From Bergeriella denitrificans NBRC 102155 (lineage in GTDB: Bacteria > Pseudomonadota > Gammaproteobacteria > Burkholderiales > Neisseriaceae): a DNA stretch of 56,590 nucleotides. Below the pieces are notes generated by a model that worked only from the letters and a program-made list of their open reading frames with translations, was not told the DNA's origin and searched no databases. Location: positions 1 to 56,590 of the forward strand of contig NZ_BCWL01000003.1 of NCBI RefSeq assembly GCF_001592185.1, given 5' to 3'. Below, piece by piece: positions 27,208 through 36,089 of the stretch (within the stretch, counting starts at the first letter, position 1; the number at the start of each line of letters is the position of its first letter). The position numbers and the translations under genes are program-made.

Positions 27208-28522
27208 TAATCAATACTCCTTGTCGGATAAACGACGGATGCGTGATATGCGGATTGAGGCGCACCAATTCCGGCGCGCGGCCGATGTCGCCATAAAGCG
27301 CAAACGCCAACTGATGCACTGTGCCCGATAACGGCGACGGCCGCACAATCAGCGGCGGCTTACGGTTGATCGCCGCACGCACCAACTCGTTAACCTGGCC
27401 GGCACACTCGCGTAAAGTCTCGCTGCATTGGTGCACCAAGGGATACAGCCTATCGGCCTCGGCCGCCGACACGGCACGGGCTGCGGCGAGCGACTGGCGC
27501 AGCGCATCAATCTCGCGCTGCACCCGTTGGCGCAAAACGCGGTTGATATACATTAACTCCGGCGCCGTCATCTCCTCGCCGTAGGTCTCAATCAGGATTT
27601 GGCCAACCGAAATTAGCGACGACAGTGTGCACAAACGCAGCATCTGCGCCACCGCCTGCGACTGGGCATAAGTGATGCGCTGCAGCCGCAGGGCAGTATT
27701 GCTGCCAGCCAGCACCTGACGCGGCAGTTCAGACAGCGCATCAACCAAATCCAAGGCCGCATCAAAGCGCAGACGCACGCTGCGGCTGTCGGCCTGCGCC
27801 ACTCCGTCGGCCTGCACGGCGGCCGTCGCCGCAATCCCCGCGCGGCACATCCGCTCCAAATCGGCAAACACCGCCGCCGCATCGGCGGCAAAATTCTCCG
27901 AGCGGTAAACTCCTGCGGCATGATCGGGATATTGCCGTGCATCCGCCTGCAACAACTGGCGCACCGCCGCAAACACACCGCGCAGCGTGCTCCACAAGCC
28001 CAAAGCGCTCCCCCACAGCGCAGAGCACCCCTGGCGCATGGCCAGCAGCGCATCAATCATCCCCACCGCCGCCATGCGGTAGGCATCGATCCGCGCAATC
28101 AGCCGCTCGAGCGCCATCAGAAAATGGTTTTCAAAAACAAAGATTTTTTGCGCTTCGGCCGCCTCGCGAAAGGTCACATCGATGGTGGCGTAATCCACGT
28201 TTTCCGCGTCATGGCGGTAGCTCCACGACGCGGCCAGCATATTGTTCAGGCGCCCCCAAACCGGATGCACCAACACCCCGGCGCCCGGCTCTTCGAGTGC
28301 CTCCAGCAGCCGCAGCAGACGGCTGCTGTATTGCTTGCCGTAAAACACCGCCGACACCTGCACCTGGCGGCCGCTGGTGCCCATATCCTCCAACTCGACA
28401 CCCTGGGTAAACGCCCGCGCGTGCTCGACCAGCGCCTTGCCGTTGCTCTCGTCGAGCGCCATCACCTCAAAGCCGACGCCCTTGTAAGAAGCGTCTTGTA
28501 AAATCGTATGCCAACTGCTCAT
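27191..28522 (-). CDS. Mu gp43-like tail protein (DNA circularisation N-terminal family)
   Basis: A 443-residue protein. The N-terminal region (WHTILQDASYKGVGFEVMAL...TQGVELEDMG) is the so-called DNA circularisation protein N-terminal domain. The middle is helical and Ala-rich. The C-terminus (VHQLAFALYGDIGRAPELVRLNPHI) is of the LysM-like tail type. It overlaps the tape measure gene by four bases and is a tail/baseplate component; the circularisation name is historical. Confidence 0.82.
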   Translation of the reverse strand: MSSWHTILQDASYKGVGFEVMALDESNGKALVEHARAFTQGVELEDMGTSGRQVQVSAVFYGKQYSSRLLRLLEALEEPGAGVLVHPVWGRLNNMLAASWSYRHDAENVDYATIDVTFREAAEAQKIFVFENHFLMALERLIARIDAYRMAAVGMIDALLAMRQGCSALWGSALGLWSTLRGVFAAVRQLLQADARQYPDHAAGVYRSENFAADAAAVFADLERMCRAGIAATAAVQADGVAQADSRSVRLRFDAALDLVDALSELPRQVLAGSNTALRLQRITYAQSQAVAQMLRLCTLSSLISVGQILIETYGEEMTAPELMYINRVLRQRVQREIDALRQSLAAARAVSAAEADRLYPLVHQCSETLRECAGQVNELVRAAINRKPPLIVRPSPLSGTVHQLAFALYGDIGRAPELVRLNPHITHPSFIRQGVLINGYAR

Positions 28523-30846
28523 TGCGCCGCTCCCCGGCCAAACATGGCCACCTGATGGCGGGATACCTCGTTGGCAATCACACGACCATCAAGGTGCACC
28601 GTCATATTGTTGTTGATGGTTTGATTCAACTCGGCCAAAACGCCGTTGATGGCGGAGAGCGCAGACGTTACCGCCGCGGTATCGGCCGCCACCGCCGCTT
28701 GGTATTGCGCCGTTTGCGCGGTAATGGCTGTTTGGTAGGCGGTGGTCTGCGCCGCGATAACCGGCGTGAGTTTTTCCGGCGGCTCCACCGCTTTCGGCGG
28801 GGCGGGAGGCGCGGCCGCCGCCAAAGGCGCAGGCTTGGCCGCAGGCTGCAGCGGAGCCGGCTTGGCCGCCTCGGGCACCCGGTTGCGCGCCGACTCACCG
28901 GCGCCGTTGATCTTGCCGGCCAGCCAGCCGCCGGCAAAGGTGCCGAGCAACCCACCGCCGATACTGCCCAAAGCCGCACCCACCGCCGTGCCAATACCCG
29001 GCGCAATGGCCGTGCCGATCATCGCACCCAACTTGCCGCCCGCCAGCGCACCGGCCAAACCGCCGCCGGTCTCGCCGGCATTGCTCACCTGCGCGGCATT
29101 CTTCTCGGCGCGGCTCAAATCGCTGCGCCGCTCAATATTGACGGCATCCAGCACACCCATGCCCACCGCCAACACCGGCGCGGCACGGCCGGCAAGCTTA
29201 CCCGCACCCGCCGCCGCACGGCCGACCCCCGCCGCACCGGCACTCACCGCACCGGCCACACCCTTACCGCCGCCGCGCGATAAAACGGCCATGGCGCCCT
29301 GCGCCACGGCCGCAGCCGTTGCCGCCGCCGCCAGCGCCTGCAAGGCCAGGGTGGTATTCGGAAATTCGGCGGACAGCCCGGCGATACCGGTCTCAAACGC
29401 GATCAGCGGCTCAGTCATACTCTCCGTCAGCATGGCGATGGACTTATCCCGCTCCTGCTGCGCCGCATCGGTCATCATCCGCGCTTCGTTGAGCCGGTCG
29501 ACCTTGCCGTTATCGGGGGTAACGCCAGCCAGAGATTTCATGTAGATATCCATCTGCTCCTTATCGGAGGCAGCCAGCAGGCCGTTTTTGGCCTGCAGGT
29601 CGGGCATGACTTTAGACAGCACAAAGCCGCGCATGATGTTCATTTGGTCGAGAGCGGTTTTATCGCCGGCATCGGCTTTAGCCTTGTAGGCGGCAAACTC
29701 TTGGTCTTTGGCCAACATTTGATCAACAAGACGGGTCAGCACCTGCACCGCGTTTTCGCCGTTGGCCTTACCCCTTAAAACCGATCCCTCCCAATCAATA
29801 CCCTTGCCGGGGCTGTTGGGATTTTCCAGATCCTTCAGCCGTTTCACAGTATCCGCCGACAAGGTTTTACTCAGCGCATTACGGACATCCGTTGCCGCCT
29901 CGCCGGTGCTGCCCGATTTATTGGCCGACGACTGCAGCATCGCCAGCAGATACTCCAATCCCTGCATCCCCGTCAGGCCGGCCTGCTGCGCCATCGGCAG
30001 CAGAGCAGGTAACTCGCGCACCATATCGGCAATTTCAAAGTTGCCGTCCAAGCCAGACTGCAAAGCCTTTTCAAAGGCCAATCCCAAATCTTTGCCGTTA
30101 AACCCCGCATCCTTAAACACTTTCATGATTTTCGCGGTGTCGTCGGGGTTGTATTGGCCGTTTTCGCTGGCGGCCATCATGGCAGCATAAGAGGTTTGCG
30201 CGTCAGACTTAACCTCATTAAAACTCATGCCGTTGGTCATCATGGCGCTAATCATACCCAGCGCCGAATCGTGATTACCGCCATTGGCCCGGATCAGCTC
30301 TAAGGCCAGACTCTTAACTTGCTCCGCGCCCTGCGTGGCAATCCACTCGGCAGATTTGCTCTCATCCTCGATAAACGCCTGGCGTGCCACTTGGTTGATA
30401 TTGGCGTTGACCTGCTTTTTGTCATCCATTGCCGGCTTAAGCACGCCGTAAGCCGCCATACTGCCGGCAAGCACGCCGGCACCGACACGGCCGACCGCCT
30501 GCAAGCCCTTGCCCCAGCGGCCTTGCGCCTCAATTCCCTGATTCAGTTCGGCGGTCAGCTCGCGGATACGGTTTTTAGTGGCCACCGCCGCGCGCTGCAA
30601 ATCATTTTGCGAGGCCGTGCCGCTGCGCGCCAAACGGCGGAATGCCGCCTGCGTTTGTAAAATTTCGCGCTGGATCGCCCGCTCCGAGCGGATGCCAGCC
30701 GCCTCATAAGGTCGGTTGCTGCGCGCCAACTGCTCGCGGGACAGTTTGCTTTTAAGCAGCTGCCGCTCGGTTTCGCGCAACAACTTGACTGCGCCGTCAT
30801 CCCGTCCGGTCAGGGACAGAACCAGCTTCATATTTGCACTAGACAT
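28519..30846 (-). CDS. Tail tape measure protein (Mu gp42)
   Basis: A 775-residue protein that sets tail length and helps DNA entry. It starts with a helical region (LLRETERQLLKSKLSREQL), contains the TP901-type tape-measure core (GLAFEKALQSGLDGNFEIADMV), then Gly/Ala-rich hydrophobic segments (about residues 500-650) and a Pro/Ala-rich linker near residue 665. The length is in proportion to a Mu-sized tail. Confidence 0.88.
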   Translation of the reverse strand: MSSANMKLVLSLTGRDDGAVKLLRETERQLLKSKLSREQLARSNRPYEAAGIRSERAIQREILQTQAAFRRLARSGTASQNDLQRAAVATKNRIRELTAELNQGIEAQGRWGKGLQAVGRVGAGVLAGSMAAYGVLKPAMDDKKQVNANINQVARQAFIEDESKSAEWIATQGAEQVKSLALELIRANGGNHDSALGMISAMMTNGMSFNEVKSDAQTSYAAMMAASENGQYNPDDTAKIMKVFKDAGFNGKDLGLAFEKALQSGLDGNFEIADMVRELPALLPMAQQAGLTGMQGLEYLLAMLQSSANKSGSTGEAATDVRNALSKTLSADTVKRLKDLENPNSPGKGIDWEGSVLRGKANGENAVQVLTRLVDQMLAKDQEFAAYKAKADAGDKTALDQMNIMRGFVLSKVMPDLQAKNGLLAASDKEQMDIYMKSLAGVTPDNGKVDRLNEARMMTDAAQQERDKSIAMLTESMTEPLIAFETGIAGLSAEFPNTTLALQALAAAATAAAVAQGAMAVLSRGGGKGVAGAVSAGAAGVGRAAAGAGKLAGRAAPVLAVGMGVLDAVNIERRSDLSRAEKNAAQVSNAGETGGGLAGALAGGKLGAMIGTAIAPGIGTAVGAALGSIGGGLLGTFAGGWLAGKINGAGESARNRVPEAAKPAPLQPAAKPAPLAAAAPPAPPKAVEPPEKLTPVIAAQTTAYQTAITAQTAQYQAAVAADTAAVTSALSAINGVLAELNQTINNNMTVHLDGRVIANEVSRHQVAMFGRGAAQ

Positions 30847-31032
30847 AAAAAATCGGCCTCTAAGCTCACATTAACTCACGGTTAATTATGGCTTAAAGGC
30901 CGTCTGAAACAGGATTTAAAGGGTTTCAGCCCCTACATCCCTTTTGATGCCGACAACTGTTTATTATCCGCGCCGACTGGCCGTCGCACGCGCCCAAGAT
31001 CAAGGCCAAAGCCAAATCATTTTTCAGACGGC
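30847..31032. other. Gap between the tail-chaperone extension and the tape measure gene
   Basis: The 186 bases hold two DUS (about 30898 and 31024, in opposite orientation) and no convincing gene. The inverted DUS pair is too far apart for a simple terminator. Confidence 0.5.
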
Positions 31033-31607
31033 CTAATCCTGCGGCTTGGACTGACGGCGGGAAATAATCATGCCCTCGCCGCCGGCTGACGGCCGCTTAA
31101 CCCCAAGGCTCTGCAGGATATCGTCAAACCAGGCCGCCAGCTCGGCATGGCACATTTCCCGCACTTCGGCCGCGCCGATGCCGGCTTTGGCCATCAGAAT
31201 CACCGACTGCCGGTAGTTTTTATGGCTTAAGCGCCAGTTTCCGCTTGCGCCGCCGTTTCGTCCGGCGCGTGGCCGTCCGAAGCGGCGGTGGATTTTTTTA
31301 CCAGTATCGCCATTTCGCCGAGGATTTGCTTGTAATCCTCGCTCACCAGATTATCCATCAGATAATCGGCGGTCAGCACATCAGGCGGCACGCCCTCGAT
31401 GCTGATTTGGTGCGACCAGTAAATCAGCGTTTCACGCACGCCGCGCTCGGTTTGGGCGCTCGCGGCAGCATCGTCGGCCAAAGGCGGCAGCTCGTCGATT
31501 TCGGCGATGGCGGCCAGCTCGCCGCCGATGGTCAGTGGGCGGAGCACGGCACGGCGGCAGGTGCGGCCGTTATGGGGCAGGCCCCATGTCAGATCAAATG
31601 TGTGCAT
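31033..31607 (-). CDS. Predicted -1 frameshift product of the tail assembly chaperone (gp41-41' fusion)
   Basis: Translation starting at 31607 that slips back one base at the A7 heptamer (31293-31299) stays open to a TAG at 31033-31035, giving about 191 residues. The extension ends with NYRQSVILMAKAGIGAAEV and an acidic/aromatic stretch (ELAAWFDDILQSLG), with sensible codon use. Two-frame tail chaperones just before the tape measure gene are a general rule in long-tailed phages. The slip itself is a prediction. Confidence 0.7.
31227..31607 (-). CDS. Tail assembly chaperone, short form (Mu gp41-like)
   Basis: A 126-residue protein in the position of Mu gp41, after the tube gene and before the tape measure gene. 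It begins with a short strand region (TFDLTWGLPHNGRTCRRAVLR) and has IYWSHQISIEGVPPDVL typical of Mu-type gp41 (phage tail E). It is the unshifted product; the slippery site lies 22 codons before its stop. Confidence 0.82.
   Translation of the reverse strand: MHTFDLTWGLPHNGRTCRRAVLRPLTIGGELAAIAEIDELPPLADDAAASAQTERGVRETLIYWSHQISIEGVPPDVLTADYLMDNLVSEDYKQILGEMAILVKKSTAASDGHAPDETAAQAETGA
31293..31299 (-). promoter_or_regulatory. A7 slippery heptamer for programmed -1 frameshift
   Basis: On the minus strand GTA-AAA-AAA-TCC contains A AAA AAA in the correct phase: the A at 31299 is the third base of the GTA codon. This is an ideal X XXY YYZ site. The alternative frame is open on both sides of it. 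Confidence 0.75.
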
Positions 31608-31611
31608 ACGC

Positions 31612-31989
31612 TTACTCCACTACTTTATCCAAGGCGCCCATCTCAATATCGATGCGCGCCTCGTTATCGGCCTCGTACTGCTCGCTGGTCTCGATCGTAA
31701 AGCAATCGATATACGACACGCGCTTGTCCTCTTTGTTGATGGGGTAGATGGTAATTTTGGCCTTGGTGATGTTATCCCAATCGATGGCGGTGCCGTCAAT
31801 CGGGATGGCGGCAGTCACGCTCAGTTTGTGCTCGGTCACGCCGTCGGCGTAGCCCAGCACGCGGCCGGCGCGGTTCATGGTTTTTACGGGTTTTCGGCCG
31901 GTGGTGGTTTGCGGCTTGATGCTGATGATCTCGATATCGCGGCCGTTAACCTCCATGATCACGGCGCCGGCGTAGGTTGCATCGCTCAT
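31612..31989 (-). CDS. Tail tube protein (Mu gp40, gpM)
   Basis: A 125-residue beta-rich protein (YAGAVIMEVNGRDIEIIS, then GVTEHKLSVTAAIPIDG) matching the Mu/Haemophilus-type tail tube. It lies between sheath and chaperone genes, as in Mu, and forms the inner tube of the contractile tail. Confidence 0.88.
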   Translation of the reverse strand: MSDATYAGAVIMEVNGRDIEIISIKPQTTTGRKPVKTMNRAGRVLGYADGVTEHKLSVTAAIPIDGTAIDWDNITKAKITIYPINKEDKRVSYIDCFTIETSEQYEADNEARIDIEMGALDKVVE

Positions 31990-32036
31990 AATGTCCCTTT
32001 CGGTTGGTTTTCAGACGGCCTTTCGGCCGCCCGGGG

Positions 32037-33449
32037 TTAAAGAATCAGGTCGATGCGGCCGGCAAAAATGTGCAGGCCGTTGACCACATCAGCCGGGATA
32101 ACCGCATTGGCGCGGTTGGCATCCTGCAGGCTGCGTGCCACCAAGAGCTTGGCTTTGTTGGCCTCGACGTTTTCGATGATTTCGGCCTGCTCCAATTTGT
32201 AGAGCACATCCAAAATCTCGCTGCGGATTTTGGGCAGCAAACGGTCGGAGAGCTTGTCGCGCGGGAAACGCAGCGCGATGCGTTCCTTAACCGAGCGGCG
32301 CACATAATCCAGCGTGCGGATGGTGGTGATGTCGAGCAAAGACGGGTCGTCAACGTTGGCGGCCGATTTGGTGTAGGTCGATACCGCGCGCATAATCTGC
32401 ACCTTGCCCGCCACCACGGTTAACGGGGTCAGGCCGTTATAAAGCGCGCTGTTGCACTCGTTAAACAGCGGCCAGTCAGCATCAGCGGTGATGCCCAAAC
32501 CCTTAATCTCCAGCGTGTTGAGCGGGCGCGCCGGGTCTTCTTCGGCCGCCAGCACCGCCGCATAACCGGCGGCCAAAATAGCATTGGCCTCGGCCGCGCC
32601 CTTATACCAGGCGCAGGTAATGCGGCCGTCGTTGAGCTTGGCGGTCATGGCCGCGCCTGCCGTCATGGTGCTGCGGTGGCCGATCACGCCGATGCAGCCG
32701 CGCTGCTCGATGGCGTTGGATACCTGGCCGATATGGTTGGACAACGCCTTGAGATTAGCATCGTCCGCAAACGGGCAGACGATGATGTGGTATTGGCGGC
32801 CGGCCACTTTGGCCAAAGCGGGCGCAATATCCGCATTGACCGCACCCTGCGCCATAGCCGACACCTCGATGCTCAAGCCGCTGTTGCCGGCATCGGCGGA
32901 CAAGGCAACCTCGTTACCGATCTCGCCTTTGCAGCGGGCAGTGAGTGACAGCACGCCGTCGGATACCGCTGCGCTGACTGGCAGCGCGGCATGGTTGATT
33001 GCCGCCTGCAGGCGCGCGGCCACTGCAGACGCCTGCTCACCGCCTTGCGCCGCCACACTGACCGACTGGCCGCCGATGCTCACCGACACCGCCGCAGCGG
33101 TTGCCACCGTGCCGGCCAGCGTGATGCGGCCGGTAGCGGCCACGCCGGAATCATGGTCGGGCAGGCCGATGACGGTTAAATCCAGATAGGCGTTATTGCC
33201 AAACGCCTGGCGCACCATCAGCTGCGCCCAAGAGCCACGGCCGAACAGATCGCCCGCCTGCGCATCGCTGTAAAGCTGCACCGGCGTCAGAGGCGGCTGG
33301 CTGCCGCCGTTCATCGGCGCGAGCAGCAGCACTTTCTGCGGGTTTTGCGGCAGACCCTGCACGGCGGTGCGGGTATTAAATTCGATGTATTGGCCGGGCA
33401 CACGCAGGCTGCCCGGAATGGTGTCAAACGAGATATGCTCAGTCGCCAT
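32037..33449 (-). CDS. Tail sheath protein (Mu gp39, gpL)
   Basis: Contractile sheath protein of 470 residues. Features are the Mu-type N-terminus (ISFDTIPGSLRVPGQYIEFNTR), a central variable domain and the conserved C-terminal region with DITTIRTLDYVRRSVKERIA. A DUS lies in the short gap to the tube gene. Confidence 0.93.
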   Translation of the reverse strand: MATEHISFDTIPGSLRVPGQYIEFNTRTAVQGLPQNPQKVLLLAPMNGGSQPPLTPVQLYSDAQAGDLFGRGSWAQLMVRQAFGNNAYLDLTVIGLPDHDSGVAATGRITLAGTVATAAAVSVSIGGQSVSVAAQGGEQASAVAARLQAAINHAALPVSAAVSDGVLSLTARCKGEIGNEVALSADAGNSGLSIEVSAMAQGAVNADIAPALAKVAGRQYHIIVCPFADDANLKALSNHIGQVSNAIEQRGCIGVIGHRSTMTAGAAMTAKLNDGRITCAWYKGAAEANAILAAGYAAVLAAEEDPARPLNTLEIKGLGITADADWPLFNECNSALYNGLTPLTVVAGKVQIMRAVSTYTKSAANVDDPSLLDITTIRTLDYVRRSVKERIALRFPRDKLSDRLLPKIRSEILDVLYKLEQAEIIENVEANKAKLLVARSLQDANRANAVIPADVVNGLHIFAGRIDLIL

Positions 33450-33639
33450 GACTTGCTCCTTGGGATTTCGGGGTTTTCAGACGGCCGCTTACCGGCAGCA
33501 AATCGCCGTCGGCCAGCAAACGGCGGTAATACAGACTCTCGCCGTCCACCTGCACCGGCTCTTGGCCGATGTATTCGTGGGGGTTACCCTCCAGCGGCAC
33601 ACGCAGGCCGTTTGCCGCCTTAACGCTAATCAGGCTCAT
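33439..33639 (-). CDS. Mu gp38-like protein (DUF2635)
   Basis: A 66-residue protein; the core VKAANGLRVPLEGNPHEYIG is the DUF2635 signature found just upstream of Mu-type sheath genes. Its role is unknown. It overlaps both neighbours by a few bases, so it is translationally coupled. A DUS is embedded in its 3' coding part. Confidence 0.82.
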   Translation of the reverse strand: MSLISVKAANGLRVPLEGNPHEYIGQEPVQVDGESLYYRRLLADGDLLPVSGRLKTPKSQGASHGD

Positions 33640-34307
33640 GCCTTATCCTTTCTCAAATCCAGCTCAAGCGGCACGTTTGCGCCGCTTGCCGGGTCAAAAA
33701 TCAATCCGTCCATCACCTCAAACCACGGCCACGGCTCGGAGAGCTCGCCCTGATATTTGGTAAACAGATAATCGGGGTGCGCAGGGTCATCGGTGCGCTC
33801 GGGATAGCGGTCGTTATCCAAGGGGCAGCTGTCAAATCGCAAGGTGTATTCCACGGCCACCACGCTCAATGTCGCCGCCTGCACCAAAGTGTTTTTGACA
33901 ATCGGCCGCACGGCCTTGGGCATAAGGCCGCGACTGTCGGCCAAACCCAAACGCTGCCCGTCGAGCAGGCGGCGCACCGCATAAATCAAGTCGTTACTGC
34001 CGATCTCGCGCCAATCCACACCGCCTTGCCGCAGCGACTGCTCGCTGCGCAGACTGCGCGTGGCACACATCACCACAAACTCGGCCTGATCCTGATAGCG
34101 GCGCTGACCGGCGGACGGTGTGTCAATCCGGCTGCCGCCGTAGGTTACCCACACCGCAGGCAGGGTGTGGATGCTGGCCGGCAAATCGTCCAACTCGCCG
34201 TTATAGCTTTTGACCGTCCGCACCAAACGGCCCAATCCGCGCCGCAGGCGGTCGCTAATCTGCTGCTCGATCCGGGTTATCACGGGCAAAGATCCTGTTT
34301 TTGGCAT
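33636..34307 (-). CDS. Tail completion protein, Mu gp37-like (DUF1834)
   Basis: A protein of up to 223 residues with IEQQISDRLRRGLGRLVRTV at the start and VEYTLRFDSCPLDND later, matching DUF1834 (gp37). The ATG at 34307 overlaps the upstream gene by 53 bases. An in-frame GTG at 34283 behind AGGA, nine bases away, may be the real start. Confidence 0.8.
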   Translation of the reverse strand: MPKTGSLPVITRIEQQISDRLRRGLGRLVRTVKSYNGELDDLPASIHTLPAVWVTYGGSRIDTPSAGQRRYQDQAEFVVMCATRSLRSEQSLRQGGVDWREIGSNDLIYAVRRLLDGQRLGLADSRGLMPKAVRPIVKNTLVQAATLSVVAVEYTLRFDSCPLDNDRYPERTDDPAHPDYLFTKYQGELSEPWPWFEVMDGLIFDPASGANVPLELDLRKDKA

Positions 34308-34698
34308 TGGTAAACATCACGCCGCTGTCGGCAGTAGCCGCCTGTCCGTCATCGCTGCCGTCCGCGCCCAGCTGCAAATCGCCTTTGGCCAGCGCCTTGA
34401 GCAGGTTGAGCACATCGATTTGATAGCGGTTGCGGATCTCCTCGGTGATCAACACCCCGTTGGCGGCAGTCAGCCGGTAGCGGGCAATGTCGCAGCACAG
34501 ACGCTTAAGGATGGGCGGCACCTCCTCAAACGGCCGCGCAAAGCGCCCCAGATAGGCATCGATTTCGGCGCTGGCATCCGCCAGGGCAACAGCGGCCACC
34601 TCCTGATTGACCGCGCCGCTGTGATGGCGGTCGGTCATCTCGATCATCTCGAGATCGCCGAAGCGGTCAACCATATCGGCCACGGTGGCGTAAGCCAT
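34255..34698 (-). CDS. Head-tail connector, Mu gp36-like (DUF1320)
   Basis: A 147-residue protein. YATVADMVDRFGDLEMIEMTD and EIDAYLGRF with a conserved Cys-containing helix (LKRLCCDIARYRL) define DUF1320/gp36. It sits in the neck-gene position between capsid and sheath genes. Confidence 0.88.
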   Translation of the reverse strand: MAYATVADMVDRFGDLEMIEMTDRHHSGAVNQEVAAVALADASAEIDAYLGRFARPFEEVPPILKRLCCDIARYRLTAANGVLITEEIRNRYQIDVLNLLKALAKGDLQLGADGSDDGQAATADSGVMFTNAKNRIFARDNPDRAAD

Positions 34699-35117
34699 TA
34701 CTCGGCCTCTTTGCGCTCAAGCGCCGGCTCGCCGGTGATGCGTGCCCAAGCGGTTTCGCCCACTTCGGCGCGTTTCACGGTCTGCCATTGGTCGGTAAAC
34801 AACACGCCGCCGCGCCACAGCTCTTTGCCTTTGGCTGCGCGCACCAACAGCGCCTCGCGGCTGTCGGCTTTTTTATCGGCTTTGTCCGCCTGACTGCGCA
34901 GCGCGCGCAATTCTCGCGCCAAGGCTTCTTTTTCGTCTTCGGCATCGGTCAGCTTGGCGGTCAGCTCGTCGATTTCGGCGCGTGCAGCGGCCAATTCGGC
35001 CTGCACATCCGCAGCCTGATCCTTAACGGCCGTCGCCAGCTCCTGCGCGCTTAACGCTTCGGTCTTTTCCTCGGGCACGGGCGCTTGGGTTTCGGTGGGT
35101 TTGGTGTTTTTTGCCAT
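34698..35117 (-). CDS. Coiled-coil phage protein in the Mu gp35 position (HI1506-like)
   Basis: A 139-residue, highly charged protein with an uninterrupted heptad region (about residues 25-90) and a C-terminal domain (GKELWRGGVLFTDQWQTVKR) like the Mu-like prophage HI1506/FluMu group. It directly follows the capsid gene across an inverted DUS hairpin and overlaps the gp36-like gene by one base. It may be a head accessory; function unknown. Confidence 0.7.
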   Translation of the reverse strand: MAKNTKPTETQAPVPEEKTEALSAQELATAVKDQAADVQAELAAARAEIDELTAKLTDAEDEKEALARELRALRSQADKADKKADSREALLVRAAKGKELWRGGVLFTDQWQTVKRAEVGETAWARITGEPALERKEAE

Positions 35118-35128
35118 ATTGGTCTCCC

Positions 35129-35171
35129 GTTTCAGACGGCCTTTAAACTGCTCTTAAAGGCCGTCTGAAAC
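35129..35171. terminator. 18-bp inverted DUS hairpin after the capsid gene
   Basis: A perfect 18-bp inverted repeat (GTTTCAGACGGCCTTTAA and its inverse, 7-base spacer). It lies in the 63-base gap between capsid and gp35-like genes, inside the phage, and is built from host-type DUS. It may trim transcripts so that capsid mRNA is more abundant. Confidence 0.7.
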
Positions 35172-35180
35172 CGTTAAAGG

Positions 35181-36089
35181 TTACAGATGCACCGACACAT
35201 GCAGCTTCAGACGGCCTTTAAAGGTGTTGGTGGTGCCGTCGATTTTGTCGGCCTCCAACAATTCGCGCGCCACGCCCTCCAGCTCGGGCGGCACTACCAG
35301 GAGGCTGGGCTTGACGTCGAGCTTGTAGCCGCCGTTGGCCTCGACGCGCTGCATCTTGACGATGATTTTTTCCAAGTTGGCTTTTGTCAGCGCGGTTTTT
35401 TCGGCCAAATGCGCCAGTTGCCACAAGCCGAAGCCGGCGGCGCAGCGGCGGCGCGAGCCGTAAAGGTAAACGTCTTCCATAAACACTTTGTCCGATTTGG
35501 CGGGATCAAACTTGGTCTCAAATTCGGGCTCCGTGCGGCTTTGGAATACCAGCGGCTTGAGCGTTTTGGTGTCGTCAATCACATACCAGCTCGGCACATC
35601 TTCATCGCTGCCGGTGGTGATGTTGGCGGTGGGCGTGTTGCTGCCGGTGCCGTCGGTTTTGCTGTTTACGGGGTGGTCGGTGTCAAAAAAGTATTGGCCG
35701 TCGTAGCAGGTGGTGGTTTTGCCTTGCTTGAGCAGACCCCACACCAAATCATCCGGCAGCGCGGCGGCGGATTCGCCCATCGCGGCCATCATCGGGCGGT
35801 ACATACCAACCTGATCATCTTCGATGTCGGTGCGTTCCACGCCCACAGTGGCTTCAAACTTTTTATTAGCCAGACTCATGGCCTCTTTGCCCATTTTTTC
35901 GATCTGGCGCTCGCCCACCCACTCACGCATCTTCGGAAACTTACCGAGCCACGCATAAGTGTTGATGGCGGTGGTTGACGGCACGATCATAGCAATGGCG
36001 GTGTACGACGGCTTAACCGCAGCCAAGCCGTTCATAAATTCCTTGCGGAAAGCCGCTGTGATGGCGGTTAAAATGGCTGATTTATCCAT
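35181..36089 (-). CDS. Major capsid protein (Mu gpT-like)
   Basis: A 302-residue protein of the Mu-like major head subunit family, with YTAIAMIVPSTTAINTYAWLG, VGVERTDIEDDQVGMY and YLYGSRRRCAAGFGLWQLA as characteristic blocks. It follows the protease/scaffold gene with a one-base overlap. A DUS lies within the last codons of the gene. Confidence 0.93.
   Translation of the reverse strand: MDKSAILTAITAAFRKEFMNGLAAVKPSYTAIAMIVPSTTAINTYAWLGKFPKMREWVGERQIEKMGKEAMSLANKKFEATVGVERTDIEDDQVGMYRPMMAAMGESAAALPDDLVWGLLKQGKTTTCYDGQYFFDTDHPVNSKTDGTGSNTPTANITTGSDEDVPSWYVIDDTKTLKPLVFQSRTEPEFETKFDPAKSDKVFMEDVYLYGSRRRCAAGFGLWQLAHLAEKTALTKANLEKIIVKMQRVEANGGYKLDVKPSLLVVPPELEGVARELLEADKIDGTTNTFKGRLKLHVSVHL

Noticed and set aside
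30960-31035. Coding-like stretch on the plus strand in the gap after the tail chaperone
   Set aside because: Too short, no start signal, and it overlaps the better-supported -1 extension on the minus strand.
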